DNA from: Paenibacillus sp. Soil750
Lineage (GTDB): Bacteria > Bacillota > Bacilli > Paenibacillales > NBRC-103111
Direction: 5' to 3'
Assembly (NCBI RefSeq): GCF_001428045.1
Contig: NZ_LMSD01000004.1
Span: 194,497 to 258,496 of the forward strand
DNA length: 64,000 nt
The notes beneath the pieces were generated by a model. That model made no database searches and was not told where the DNA came from. It was given only the letters and a program-made list of their open reading frames with translations. Below, one piece after another: positions 9,375 to 19,238 of the stretch. Both the position numbers and the translations under genes were made by a program. Position 1 is the stretch's first letter; every line of letters begins with the position of its first letter.

Positions 9375-10196
9375 ATGACTGAAACAGAAGAGCAAAATCC
9401 TTTACTCGATTCACTAAGTCAGACCATTCTGTACGCAGATAAGCTGTTGGAGGAAGTAGCTGAAAATGGAGGACATTCTGAAAAAGAAGTCATCATTTTC
9501 GCATTGTTTAGGCAGTTAATCGAGCAAGTAGACGGCATTTTCATCGGTGGGGATCATAACAACTTAGAAGTAATCAGAGCATCGGTAAGAAATGCATTCG
9601 AAACCAATTTAGCTATTGAATATATTTATCAAGACCCGGCGCAACTAACCGATCGGGCTTTAAGCTATAAGGTTGGTTACATTAATCAAGACATCGAGTG
9701 GTTTCAAATGGCAATTGATGAAAGGACCTTAGAGCCAGAGGTTACTGAGGCAACCCTCCTTACAAAAAAAGCATTACTTGAAGCCCAGTTAATCACGCCA
9801 AGTTTGACTCATATAACAAATGAATGGAACACAGTAAAAAGCGCCTTAAGACGCGGTATACCGAAATGGTACTCGTTATTTGGTGGCCCATCAACTATCT
9901 TCGCTTTAGCACAACGCGTAAACATGGAAAATGAATACAGAACGATTTATGCTGGACTTTCCGCTACAGCGCACGGCACGACAGCACTTACAAATGCTAC
10001 CTTGGAAGATGCAACTGGTAGAGTATTACTTTGGCCTCTAAGAGACGTAGATAAAACAAAGGAAGAAACCCCGATCATATTAGGGCGCTCATTTCTTCTT
10101 GGTATGATAGCCAAGCTAATTCTAAATTATCACACTCATAAAGCAGCTGAATTCGCAGTATTTTTAGATGAATGGATAGAACCAACCGCATCATAA
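9375..10196 (+). CDS. DUF5677-like protein of unknown function
   Basis: 273 residues, mostly alpha-helical, with an AAAGGAG ribosome site 8 nt before the ATG. Two helical features resemble DUF5677-type (HEPN-like) proteins: a helix of the form A-S-V-R-N-A-F-E-T-N-L-A-I-E-Y-I-Y near residue 75, and a conserved-looking Y-A-G-L-S-A-T-A-H-G-T segment near residue 200. No Rx4-6H RNase motif stands out clearly. It is the first gene inside the left transposon end, transcribed into the island, and is closed by a very strong inverted-repeat terminator. The location among defence cargo suggests a role in phage or plasmid defence, but this is only inference from context. Confidence 0.6.
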   Translation: MTETEEQNPLLDSLSQTILYADKLLEEVAENGGHSEKEVIIFALFRQLIEQVDGIFIGGDHNNLEVIRASVRNAFETNLAIEYIYQDPAQLTDRALSYKVGYINQDIEWFQMAIDERTLEPEVTEATLLTKKALLEAQLITPSLTHITNEWNTVKSALRRGIPKWYSLFGGPSTIFALAQRVNMENEYRTIYAGLSATAHGTTALTNATLEDATGRVLLWPLRDVDKTKEETPIILGRSFLLGMIAKLILNYHTHKAAEFAVFLDEWIEPTAS

Positions 10197-10544
10197 AGAA
10201 GGAAATCAAAAACAGCGATAGTCACGGACTTATTTTTTTCGTCCGTGGCTATCGCTGTTTTGATTTCTGGAATCAGTCTAAAACTTATTTTATGGACTCT
10301 AACGCTTTGACGGTTCGAGAAGCTGTATGGAATAAAGACGTCCTGTCTTATACATTATTTTCTTCTAACACAAATAATATTGAATAATTTTATACTGTCA
10401 CGTATACGCTATAACGGCTTATTTAAGTGCGATGAAGCATTCCGCATAGTTATTTACTTTAGATTATGCCGCGAGTAATGAATAGTTAAAAATTAGTCCT
10501 TACGCTTGTTATTCGCGTGAATCATTCCGATAGATCTTCGACTT
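10197..10544. other. Intergenic between the DUF5677-like gene and hsdR
   Basis: About 350 bp. It contains the long inverted repeat at 10204-10266. I see no further gene; the rest is AT-rich. Confidence 0.5.
10204..10266. terminator. Long bidirectional terminator
   Basis: About 25-bp inverted repeat (AAACAGCGATAGTCACGGAC against GTCCGTGGCTATCGCTGTTT) with one mismatch and one bulge, an 11-nt T-rich loop, and A/T runs on both sides. It lies directly after the DUF5677-like gene and can also stop transcription arriving from hsdR. Confidence 0.85.
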
Positions 10545-13500
10545 TTAACTTGCTATCCACCCAAATCCAGTTATTGCTTGGTCAATTATGTGTTCATACA
10601 CAATATTGCTTTTTAAAGTGAAAACATCTCTGCCATAACTATCAGGTAAAAAGCTATTTAATACGGTAATTATCTCACTCTTAACCCTTTCTTTTGGCTG
10701 AGGGTCATTATGCCAGCCGACCACAAAAAGCTCTGATTTCTTTTGTGTAAGCGTTTCGTAAAGCATCTTTGCCGCAAGCTTAACCTTCTTTTCCTCCGCG
10801 GCAGATAACTTTTCCTTACGTAGTAAGTCAAATATTTCGAGTTCTTCTTCTGTTAATTCTTCCTTTATATGTCGCTCATCTTCAGCCTTTAATTTCTCCA
10901 TGAACTCTAGTAGCTTTTCAAAGAAATCATCATTAGTCGAGCCTCCAGCATTATAATTATCAATGATGTTTTGGAATAACTCAGCAAAATTACTTCTTGT
11001 AAGATTTTTCTTTAGCATCTGCTCAAGTTTTTTTGTTATGTAATCTCTAAGATTGGCGATTTCTATGTTTTTATACTTAATTTTTTTGAATTGCTCTCTT
11101 AACTCGTCAATATTGAGCTTTGAGAGGTCAATTTCCTTTGAATGCTTTGCTAATTCGTATACAGCAGCTTGTTCAGCAACCACACTTTGGTCTAATAGTG
11201 TATCAATTTTCTTGCGTGCTTCTTCTAATTTATCGGGTCTTATTTTACCAGCAATAATTCCTCTTAGGTAGAGAATAGCTTCTTTAAGTGGGTTGGTCCA
11301 ATCCATTTTGAAAATGTCGGGTCGCAACGATTCATATAACATTTCAACTGTGTTTGAATATACTTTGAATTCATTTTTCCATTCATCATTTTGTAAAATG
11401 GTATTTGCAAAGCCTTCAAACAAATCAAGCTTTTTAAACGTATCATTTTTAGTAATTAATTCATTGAGATCAATTCCAATTGAACCGCAAAATAAAGTTG
11501 TATTATCGATTGCTTGGTTTAATAGATCAACTAGCTTTTCAATATCCTTTACAGGCATATTTTCTTCTTCTGAAGTTGCATAGTCGGCAAGGGCACGCTT
11601 CATATACTTAAATACATCAAGATAGTCAACAATAATCCCGTTATCCTTACCTGGAAACACACGATTTGCTCTTGCTATCGTCTGCATCAAGGTGTGCCCT
11701 TGCATTGGCTTATCTAAATACATCGTGGATACACTTGGTGCATCAAAGCCAGTAAGCCACATGGAACAGACAAAAACAAGCTGGAAAGGGTGCTTTTCAT
11801 TCTTAAAATGATCTTCAAGATCAAAGCCATTATCATCAACAGCATTCATATAATCTCTATGTTTTTTGATAGATAAGCCTTGATCAGCAAATTTTTCTTC
11901 CTCACCATCCTCATAGCTAATAACAACTGCCATTTGAACCTCTCGCATATAATCAACGATGCGCTTTAACTCAAGACGTTTTTCCCCATCTTTTTCAGTT
12001 TTAATCTCCTTATTTAGTCTTTTGATTTCTTCTTTCCAGTAGTGCGCTACTTTATCATACATTCTCACTGCTGTAAATTTATCTACGCAGATAACCATAC
12101 CCTTGCCGAGAAAGCCCCGACGGGGGAAATGGTATGCAATGTCTTGGGCGATTGTTTCAAGTCTATCGTCGCGTTTAATAACTTCAAGCTCTTTTGCGTA
12201 GTGATTCTCTAGTCTTTTTTGCTCTTCATCTGTTAAGTTATCTTTCTCGAGTATTTCCGAAAAATCAGAATCCAGAAACTCGTTGCTCAATTCCACAGTC
12301 GGCACGCGCTTTGTGTAATAAAGCGGAACTGTTGCACCATCTTCAATAGACTGTGAAAAGTTATATTCGCTAACATAATCACCAAACCAAGCGCTTGTTA
12401 ATCGCTTGCTTCCAAGTAGAGGTGTTCCTGTAAATGCTATATATTGCGCGTTGGGAAGCCCGTTTCTCATGTTTTCCGCAAGATCTTTATACTGGGTTCT
12501 GTGGGCTTCATCCACCATAACTATAATATCTTTACGCTCTGATAAAATAGGATATTTCTTGCCCTTGTCGTATCTAAACTTATGTATCATTGTAAATATA
12601 ATCGACTTATTTGTAGCGAGCTGTTCACGTAGCTTGGCACTGTTGGCAGGGCGAACATCCTCATCTTTTGCAATAAACTCTGTACGAAGGAAATTCTTAT
12701 ATAACTGGTCATCTAAATCCTGACGGTCGGTCACCACTAAAAATGTAAAGTTACCCGCACACTTATGCTTGATTTTACGTGCAAACATTACCATCGAATA
12801 GCTTTTCCCACTACCTTGTGTATGCCAAAACACACCAAGTTTACCCTTTAAGCTCTCTCGATTTACAAAAGAGTAAAAAGCTTTATTAATGCCTAAGAAC
12901 TGATGGTTTTTGGCTATTATTTTAGTTCTTCTACGGTCAAATAAAATAAAGTTCTCTATGTAATCGATTAGTGATTCTTTTTTTAATAGTCCATTAATTA
13001 AGAGTTCAATACTAATTCCGTTTTCTTTTATTTGCTCTCTGTTTGGCTTTTCTTTTTCACTATCTACCTTTAGCCATTCAAAGAAATGCTCATAGCCGGC
13101 CTTAAAGCTGCCAACTCGAGTTTCTACACCGTTTGATAGCACACAAATTTGATTGTAATCGAATAAATAAGGAATATCTTTTAGGTAGTCGGTTAGGTTC
13201 TTATCATAAGCGTTTTTCACTAAAATATTTGAATTTTTAAGTTCAATAAATACTAGGGGTAAGCCATTTATAAAGATGATTAAATCAGGGCGCCGCCAAT
13301 GAGCTTCGCCTTTAATCCACATTTGTGAGACAACGGTAAAGTTATTATTTAGTGGTTCTTTATAATCGATAATGTTTAATGTATTGCTTTCTTGCTTGCC
13401 GTTCACTTCATATTTTACGGTTATACCCGTTCTTAGCATTTGATAATTTGTACAATTAATCGCCATTAAATCTGCAGTATGGGGGGTATGCCTTAAGGTT

Positions 13501-13727
13501 TCTACCACTGATTTGATTGTTGCAACAGGGATAGTCGGGTTGATTTTGCATAGCATTTTAAACAGGATGCTTTGCAAGACAACCTGCTTTTTATTCTCTC
13601 TGCCAGTGCCATCGGGTAATGTTTCCTTTTCCGGTGTAAAGCAGTTCATGGCGTTGTATCCGTTTGATTCAACCAGCAACTTGATCGTCGCCTGCTCGAT
13701 CATGTCCTCTGTAATGATGCGTGGCAT
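10545..13727 (-). CDS. hsdR: Type I restriction enzyme subunit R
   Basis: About 1060 residues; ATG at 13727 chosen because GGGGG lies 8 nt upstream. The N-terminal nuclease domain shows the PD-(D/E)xK pattern (R-R-P-D-L-I-I-F followed by F-I-E-L-K). The translocase motor has Walker A WHTQGSGKSYSM, the DEAH box IVMVDEAHR, motif III AFTGTPLL, and later helicase motifs (SMWLTGFDAPS and QTIARANRVFPGK). The C-terminus is a helical, charged coupling domain. It is the last gene of the hsdM-hsdS-hsdR operon, about 90 bp after hsdS. The complex translocates DNA with ATP and cuts unmodified foreign DNA at a distance. The sequence appears complete and intact. Confidence 0.95.
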   Translation of the reverse strand: MPRIITEDMIEQATIKLLVESNGYNAMNCFTPEKETLPDGTGRENKKQVVLQSILFKMLCKINPTIPVATIKSVVETLRHTPHTADLMAINCTNYQMLRTGITVKYEVNGKQESNTLNIIDYKEPLNNNFTVVSQMWIKGEAHWRRPDLIIFINGLPLVFIELKNSNILVKNAYDKNLTDYLKDIPYLFDYNQICVLSNGVETRVGSFKAGYEHFFEWLKVDSEKEKPNREQIKENGISIELLINGLLKKESLIDYIENFILFDRRRTKIIAKNHQFLGINKAFYSFVNRESLKGKLGVFWHTQGSGKSYSMVMFARKIKHKCAGNFTFLVVTDRQDLDDQLYKNFLRTEFIAKDEDVRPANSAKLREQLATNKSIIFTMIHKFRYDKGKKYPILSERKDIIVMVDEAHRTQYKDLAENMRNGLPNAQYIAFTGTPLLGSKRLTSAWFGDYVSEYNFSQSIEDGATVPLYYTKRVPTVELSNEFLDSDFSEILEKDNLTDEEQKRLENHYAKELEVIKRDDRLETIAQDIAYHFPRRGFLGKGMVICVDKFTAVRMYDKVAHYWKEEIKRLNKEIKTEKDGEKRLELKRIVDYMREVQMAVVISYEDGEEEKFADQGLSIKKHRDYMNAVDDNGFDLEDHFKNEKHPFQLVFVCSMWLTGFDAPSVSTMYLDKPMQGHTLMQTIARANRVFPGKDNGIIVDYLDVFKYMKRALADYATSEEENMPVKDIEKLVDLLNQAIDNTTLFCGSIGIDLNELITKNDTFKKLDLFEGFANTILQNDEWKNEFKVYSNTVEMLYESLRPDIFKMDWTNPLKEAILYLRGIIAGKIRPDKLEEARKKIDTLLDQSVVAEQAAVYELAKHSKEIDLSKLNIDELREQFKKIKYKNIEIANLRDYITKKLEQMLKKNLTRSNFAELFQNIIDNYNAGGSTNDDFFEKLLEFMEKLKAEDERHIKEELTEEELEIFDLLRKEKLSAAEEKKVKLAAKMLYETLTQKKSELFVVGWHNDPQPKERVKSEIITVLNSFLPDSYGRDVFTLKSNIVYEHIIDQAITGFGWIAS

Positions 13728-13816
13728 ATGTGAGTCCCCCAATACTATTCTTCTTGGATCTGCCGATATTACAACGATAGTTCAAGATACTTTTTAATCA
13801 GTGGTTTTCTCATTAT

Positions 13817-15034
13817 CTATACTTCCAATTGCCCGTTCATTAGGCGAGGGAGTAATAGATCCCGCTGTTTGGCTAGGTTTTTGTTTTTGGTATGCAACAA
13901 TGATTTCTCATCCAATATTGGTTCAACTAGCAATGAGAACTTTTTAAGCACTTCTAGATTCGGTATTAACACTTTATACTTCCTCATAAAACCAAGAGAA
14001 ATAAACTGTTGCGATGACCCGCTTGCTTGCTGTTTAAATATTTCTTGAGTAGTATTATTTTTCAATAAACAATATAAAAAACAAGTGCCTTTATTATCAT
14101 GCGGTTTAATTATAATAACGTTCTTTACACTAAAGTCAGTATTTTCGCCAATTATGCAGGTAGATCCTATCGTTCCTATATTGGAAAATAAAATATTTCC
14201 TTTTTCTAAACCACTCCGTTTACTTATAGCAATATGGTCTTTTTCACTAATGTAATAAGCAGTGGAAAAGTCAATAGTATCGTTTACAATATGTTTACCT
14301 GTAATGAGGTAATACCCCTCATCAGTTGGCTTTGGTGTATCGTGTGTCCCATCCGTAATGTGTGATAATTCTGATATACTTTTTACTTCCCAACCGTTAG
14401 GTATTCCTTTTGTAAAGCTGGCAGTTTCATAGCCTGGAAAACGGAAACGCACAAACCACTCTTTGTATATTTGCTGAGCGGATTGCTCCAATAGCTCTAT
14501 TCTACGGTTGTTGTTATCAATGAAATTATCGTAGACAGATAATATATCTGCAATTATTTGTTGGGTAGGTAGGGGCGGAAGTAATATTGGCATTTTTCTT
14601 AGAAGCGGTAAATTAATATACCCTTGTGCAACGCCACCCTTCATAATATCTAACATTTTTCGAAAGTAGCTACTATTCAATACATAGTATAAATAGTATG
14701 AATTTACTTCTTTTGCATTTGGTCTTATTATAGCAACAGAACTTGAAATACCGAATTTATCTTCCTTTTTGTATACATACACATTGCCGATTGTTCCTAT
14801 TATGCCTATTATTAAATCTCCAGCCTGTAAGTTCCTCACTGAATTATTGCTAATGCTAAATAGTCTGTTATAGTCTTCAATACTAATATAATCAACATTT
14901 TCATAATTAATATTTCCATTTTGAAAATTTTTTGATGATAAATATAGAATCCCATCATTTACTCTATTGAGTTTTGTATGTGCGCCATCTCCAAGTTCAC
15001 ATATATCTCCTAACTTCTTTTCTACCCACATCAC
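13817..15034 (-). CDS. hsdS: Type I restriction-modification specificity subunit
   Basis: 405 residues with two target-recognition domains. The first begins W-V-E-K-K-L-G-D-I-C-E-L, and the second after about residue 215 with GIPNGWEVKSISELSHITDG. Each is followed by a conserved helix (LPTQQIIADILSVYDNFIDNNNRRIELLEQ, and a C-terminal counterpart). It determines the bipartite DNA sequence modified by HsdM and protected from HsdR. Its ATG overlaps the hsdM stop (ATGA), so M and S are co-translated. Methionines 1 and 2 are adjacent; either may be the start. The recognition sequence cannot be read from the protein. Confidence 0.93.
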   Translation of the reverse strand: MMWVEKKLGDICELGDGAHTKLNRVNDGILYLSSKNFQNGNINYENVDYISIEDYNRLFSISNNSVRNLQAGDLIIGIIGTIGNVYVYKKEDKFGISSSVAIIRPNAKEVNSYYLYYVLNSSYFRKMLDIMKGGVAQGYINLPLLRKMPILLPPLPTQQIIADILSVYDNFIDNNNRRIELLEQSAQQIYKEWFVRFRFPGYETASFTKGIPNGWEVKSISELSHITDGTHDTPKPTDEGYYLITGKHIVNDTIDFSTAYYISEKDHIAISKRSGLEKGNILFSNIGTIGSTCIIGENTDFSVKNVIIIKPHDNKGTCFLYCLLKNNTTQEIFKQQASGSSQQFISLGFMRKYKVLIPNLEVLKKFSLLVEPILDEKSLLHTKNKNLAKQRDLLLPRLMNGQLEV

Positions 15035-16737
15035 TCACTCACCAAAGACAACAAATTCTCGTTTATCTTCCCTTCTAGCTTCTGCGCGGTTCTGTTTAGA
15101 GTTGTAAGTTCTTCATTAAGCCTTAACATTTCTGCGTTAAATTCTTCTTTGGTCATGCCGTCTTCTTCCATAACCACGCCAACATAACGCCCAGGATTAA
15201 GCGAATAATCCTGGGCGGATATTCCATCCTCTCCCTCGATCTTTGCTACCTTACAAAGCCCTAAGACATCGCAGTATTTACCCTCTGGGAAACGCTCAGT
15301 AAGCCAATCTATATTAGATTGCCAATACTTCATTTCAACTTCTGTTTCTGCATGTTCAAGGTTCATTTTATATTCATTAATAAGGGTGTTAAATGCCTCA
15401 ATGTTGCCCTCATATAATCTTGATATCATACTTAAGTTTTTTATTTGTTCGTCACTGAATTTAACGTGAGCTCTATCGATGATAGTAAACACATTTCTTG
15501 CATCAATGAATAAGATCTCATCTTTATTCTTCTTTTGCCTATCAAAAAACCAAAGGGTAGCAGGTAGGGTTACTGTGCTAAACATGTTTTTGGGCATGGT
15601 CAGCATTTGACTGATGAGGCCTTCTTCTATTAATTTCTTTCTAATTTCTTTCTCGCTGTGGCCTGCATCTGATGCAGAGTTGGCCATAACAAGGGCGGCT
15701 CTACCTTTTTCATTCAGAGAGGTTGCAAACATATTGATCCAAAGGTAATTCCCATTAGGTACGTTTTCCGATTTGTCACCTTTGGTGTTTTTCGTTTTTT
15801 TCGTTTTATTCTGCGGTACACCATAGGTATTAAAGCGTGGCTGAGATTTCACTGCGTCAAGTTCCACGCCATCCACATTAAACGGAGGATTTGCCATTAC
15901 ATAATCAAATGCACCAAAGCAATCATAGGGATCTAAATAGTAAGAATTGGCTTCGGTTATTGTTCCTCTAATGTTATTCAGGGCAAGATTCATTTTCGCA
16001 AGCTTAACGGTTGCACCTGTTTTCTCCACACCGTAGGCACGCAGGTTGATGTCGTTCCCGTTATGTTTGTGCTCTTTGATATAATGAGCTGTCTGAACAA
16101 ACATACCGCCTGAGCCACAAGCAGGGTCCAATATTTTACCCTCAGTAGGAGCAAGCACCTCAACCATATAACGCACAACACTTGACGGGGTAAAAAACTC
16201 ACCGCCGCCTTGACCTTCTGCAAGTGCAAAGTTGCCAAGAAAGTATTCGTATATTTCACCAAATAGGTCAATGCTAATGTCGTCTGGAATGTCTTTAAAA
16301 TTTTTCAAGAGTTTCTTCAGGACGGTCTTGTCTTCCTTACCATTAACACTGTAATATTCGTCCTTTGGCAGTGTATTTTCAAGCTCAGTGGTGAATTTCT
16401 CGACAGCCACCATTGCTTCCTTTACCTTCTGTGCTAAGTTCTCACTCTCCGGTAGATTAAGTAGGTGGTTGTATTTTGCTTCATCAGGGAGATAGAATCC
16501 GCACTTTTCAATAGCTATTTCATGAACATCGCGCTCTATACGTGTGCCTTTTAGTCTATTATATTCTGCGTTAATCTCTGCTTCGTGTTGTGAATATTTG
16601 CTCTCAGCAAAACGCAGAAAGATAAGCCCCAAAATTGGAGTAGCATATTCTGTGGATTTTAGTCCCGAGTTGGCTCTCAGCTGGTCAGCAGCTGCCCACA
16701 AATCAGCCTTTAGTTTTTTGAATTCTTCGTTAGTCAT
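15031..16737 (-). CDS. hsdM: Type I restriction-modification DNA methyltransferase subunit
   Basis: 568 residues. The helical N-terminal domain (LKADLWAAADQLRANSGL) is typical of HsdM. Motif I LDPACGSGGMF binds S-adenosylmethionine, and the catalytic motif IV is NPPF, as in N6-adenine methylases. The C-terminal helical region contacts HsdS. It forms the M2S1 methylase that protects host DNA and, with HsdR, the restriction complex. It is the first gene of the operon, with AAGGGG upstream of the ATG. The AT-rich 590 bp upstream should contain the promoter. Confidence 0.95.
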   Translation of the reverse strand: MTNEEFKKLKADLWAAADQLRANSGLKSTEYATPILGLIFLRFAESKYSQHEAEINAEYNRLKGTRIERDVHEIAIEKCGFYLPDEAKYNHLLNLPESENLAQKVKEAMVAVEKFTTELENTLPKDEYYSVNGKEDKTVLKKLLKNFKDIPDDISIDLFGEIYEYFLGNFALAEGQGGGEFFTPSSVVRYMVEVLAPTEGKILDPACGSGGMFVQTAHYIKEHKHNGNDINLRAYGVEKTGATVKLAKMNLALNNIRGTITEANSYYLDPYDCFGAFDYVMANPPFNVDGVELDAVKSQPRFNTYGVPQNKTKKTKNTKGDKSENVPNGNYLWINMFATSLNEKGRAALVMANSASDAGHSEKEIRKKLIEEGLISQMLTMPKNMFSTVTLPATLWFFDRQKKNKDEILFIDARNVFTIIDRAHVKFSDEQIKNLSMISRLYEGNIEAFNTLINEYKMNLEHAETEVEMKYWQSNIDWLTERFPEGKYCDVLGLCKVAKIEGEDGISAQDYSLNPGRYVGVVMEEDGMTKEEFNAEMLRLNEELTTLNRTAQKLEGKINENLLSLVSE

Positions 16738-17327
16738 TTGTAAGCCCCTTGTTATTCAATTGATGCAATCCTTTTAGTATAATTCAATAGTGTATTTACT
16801 TGTTTCATCTATTATACATCACCAAGTGATCTATGGCAGACTAACATTATATTCGCCACATTTTAACAACTAATATTTGAACTCTGAGATAATCAACAAA
16901 ACGAGTTGAATGTCCGTGATCTGATTGCTAAGGTGAGCAGAACAGTTGACCAGTCAAGGCTGCGGCGCGTCCATTTAGCCTTGACTGGTTTTTCCATGCA
17001 TCCACGATATTTCAAGGCCCAGCACTCCATTGCTAGACCTGCAACTCTATAAGAGATCGGGTAGAGGGAGAAGAGGGCAATGGTTGGTGAGATCATTAAT
17101 GTCCAAAAGCTTTAAAATAGCCCATCAACGTTGCCTTTTGGCCAAAAACCCGAAAAATATGACAGTTACAATTAGTCAAAAATTTTCAAATTGTCATGAT
17201 TACTGCATTTGGACATGTTTTTCATCCAAATGAGTACATTTTGCAACGTCAACTTTGGACAGGATTGCAAGTAGAAACATCTTAAACTAGGAATAATACA
17301 ACAAAATGGCTACTTCGGTTTTTATTT
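16738..17327. other. Intergenic between the RM operon and the tns operon
   Basis: About 590 bp with no convincing gene. It contains one plus-strand terminator hairpin (16947-16994) and three TTTGGACA-type motifs (17100-17108 inverted, 17208-17215, 17254-17261). The hsdM promoter should lie at its left edge. Confidence 0.5.
16947..16994 (+). terminator. Orphan plus-strand terminator
   Basis: A 13-bp stem ACCAGTCAAGGCT/AGCCTTGACTGGT followed by T5 on the plus strand. There is no plus-strand gene before it, so it either ends an unrecognised small RNA or marks an old junction. Confidence 0.6.
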
Positions 17328-18125
17328 TTAATAGAACTTATACTCACTTGAACTCTCCTGAAATAATCGGAAGGCCACCGAATTATTTCTGTCCACTATA
17401 TCGGTGACTTGCTTGAGGGTTATTGCCTGGTCATGCCGTTCTGGTTTTAACTCCGCAATATTCCTTGCATTGACTATACTTTCCGCGACGTAGTCAGCCT
17501 TTTCTTTTTCAACAGGAGTCATCCGGTATTCTTTATTAATCTTATATTTCCCTAAGTAAGCCGAACATTTTGGACAATACCCGATTCTCTCTAAATCACT
17601 GCAAACTTCCAAGCTTTCCTTGCAAGAATGGCAATGGCTTACTAAGCGTGTGTTGTGTTTATAACAAAATTCAATCCCACTAATCTGCCAGATAAGAGGT
17701 TCGTATAGAATATACCCAATTCTTTTCCAGCTTTCGAAACAATTTGGACACCATGTCTTATGATCTTTATTTATATTCTTATTTTTAATAAAACCTTTCC
17801 AGTTCAGGGTCCCTAATAGCTTTAAATCGTTTCGGGAAGTTACCATCTCCAAGCCCTTCAAGATATTTGCTACATTGAAACCCATTCCATTAAGCTTTTT
17901 CACGCTAGGATCTTGAATAGCTGCCCCATTGGCCTGTAAAGCAATTTTAACTATTTCTTTTAGCCTTACACTATGCGCCTCTGCTAATCGAATTATGTAA
18001 CTACTAGGGCACTCCATATAAGGAGTGCCTAAGCCTATAGGTTTTAACGGATACAATACACTCCTAACTTGGTGAGCGGCATCAGCTTCATTACATAACT
18101 CTAAAAATTTCGTACTATTGTGCAT
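17328..18125 (-). CDS. TniQ-family protein 2 (short)
   Basis: 265 residues. The N-terminal TniQ signature (LYPLKPIGLGTPYMECPSSYIIRLAEAH) is followed by two zinc-binding clusters (W-C-P-N-C, C-Y-K-H, C-H-S-C, Y-C-P-K-C, between about residues 125 and 195). The protein ends soon after, without the long C-terminal DNA-binding region of TnsD. In Tn7 relatives, TniQ proteins bridge a target-binding factor to the TnsC ATPase. It is the last gene of the operon and overlaps the tnsC stop by 11 bp. A short TniQ in this position resembles those in CRISPR-associated transposons, but no Cas gene or array is present here, so its partner is unknown. Confidence 0.85.
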   Translation of the reverse strand: MHNSTKFLELCNEADAAHQVRSVLYPLKPIGLGTPYMECPSSYIIRLAEAHSVRLKEIVKIALQANGAAIQDPSVKKLNGMGFNVANILKGLEMVTSRNDLKLLGTLNWKGFIKNKNINKDHKTWCPNCFESWKRIGYILYEPLIWQISGIEFCYKHNTRLVSHCHSCKESLEVCSDLERIGYCPKCSAYLGKYKINKEYRMTPVEKEKADYVAESIVNARNIAELKPERHDQAITLKQVTDIVDRNNSVAFRLFQESSSEYKFY

Positions 18126-19236
18126 TCCTAACCTCGCCTACATTATGACGTGTAGGATTCTGCTCACCGACTTTGTTTTTCCTCTTTCGTCCTGTCGTTT
18201 CAATAAGTTCATCATCTTTGGTGTCCATTCCTAACAAACGGAGTAATTCATTTTGTTTTTCCTGATTCTCTTCAAGCAAACTTTCGCCTTCTCGGGCTTC
18301 ACGAATAATTTTCACACATTGATCATCAGAAAGAGAAAACTCCTTACAGATATCCATACTTAAAACTTTCCGTTTGTTTTCTATTGCAAATGTATAACTT
18401 TTTAAAAGCCAATCCTTTAATATCCCAACACATCCCAAAGATCTCTGATAAAAGTACTCATAATTATCGACAAGCTTTGGTTCATTTTCCAAAGGGAGGT
18501 GCTTTTGAAAAGCACCTAATGCAAAAATAAATTGATCCATATCACCTTTAACTTCAGTTCGATACCGTGGGAGATGAATATCAATGCCTCTTCTACTTAG
18601 CTGGCCACTTAAATTACGAAATGGAAGTAATTCATACGTACCGTACAAGACATGGGGCACACGAGAATTTGATGCTAGAGACTTAATTACATCCATTTGG
18701 TTTCGCAACTTCCGCCCACTTGTGATATGAGCTAAATGTTGGGCTTCATCAATCATATATGCATAAGGCCGACGGTATTTCAGCGCGTTTTCTAATGAGC
18801 TTCTAAAAGCACGCGCTGCAAGGTGGTTATTCGTTTTATCATTCCTGCTTTCAAAATCTATCTTCTTTTCAATTAATGGTTCATCCAATGATTTTAGTGA
18901 TCTTATATAATGATCCTTCCAATCGAAATTACCGGTATCTGGGGCGATCGCTTCCATACCTGCGATCGGAATACGACCCGGGTCAACGGTTAATTCTTTT
19001 GCGGCTAACTCTATAAAATGTTTAGCAATTCCTAAAAATAAAGTAGTTTTACCCACACCACAAGGTCCATAAACCAATATGACTGGGGTATTAACTGGTT
19101 TAGAGATGGTATCACACAATTTTTTGTAAGCATGTTTTAAATAATAATGTGAAACCGTATATTTTTTGAAATAGGTTATCTTCTTATCTTTGTCGGAGTT
19201 CAGTATCTCTTCTGGAAATCCGAAGTTACCAGCCAT
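18115..19236 (-). CDS. tnsC: TnsC-like AAA+ transposition regulator
   Basis: 373 residues. Walker A GPCGVGKTTLF at residues 57-66 and a Walker B-like Y-A-Y-M-I-D-E-A-Q-H-L near 160 identify an AAA+ ATPase of the TnsC/TniB family. In Tn7 systems TnsC couples target selection by TniQ/TnsD proteins to activation of the TnsA-TnsB transposase. The gene starts 2 nt after the tnsAB stop and overlaps the second tniQ, which fixes it as part of one operon. The C-terminal tail is basic and hydrophilic (R-K-R-K-N-K), plausibly for contacts with the transposase. Confidence 0.9.
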   Translation of the reverse strand: MAGNFGFPEEILNSDKDKKITYFKKYTVSHYYLKHAYKKLCDTISKPVNTPVILVYGPCGVGKTTLFLGIAKHFIELAAKELTVDPGRIPIAGMEAIAPDTGNFDWKDHYIRSLKSLDEPLIEKKIDFESRNDKTNNHLAARAFRSSLENALKYRRPYAYMIDEAQHLAHITSGRKLRNQMDVIKSLASNSRVPHVLYGTYELLPFRNLSGQLSRRGIDIHLPRYRTEVKGDMDQFIFALGAFQKHLPLENEPKLVDNYEYFYQRSLGCVGILKDWLLKSYTFAIENKRKVLSMDICKEFSLSDDQCVKIIREAREGESLLEENQEKQNELLRLLGMDTKDDELIETTGRKRKNKVGEQNPTRHNVGEVRNAQ

Positions 19237-19238
19237 AT

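Noticed and set aside
10172..10387. Small ORF over the terminator after the DUF5677-like gene
   Set aside because: It lies across a perfect inverted repeat, has no ribosome site and shows no protein-like pattern.
17100..17263. Three TTTGGACA-type motifs as a possible inner transposon end
   Set aside because: Only short cores match, spacing and orientation are irregular, and just one further copy is seen near 9251-9260; the TTTGAAGCATTT end motifs are much better supported.
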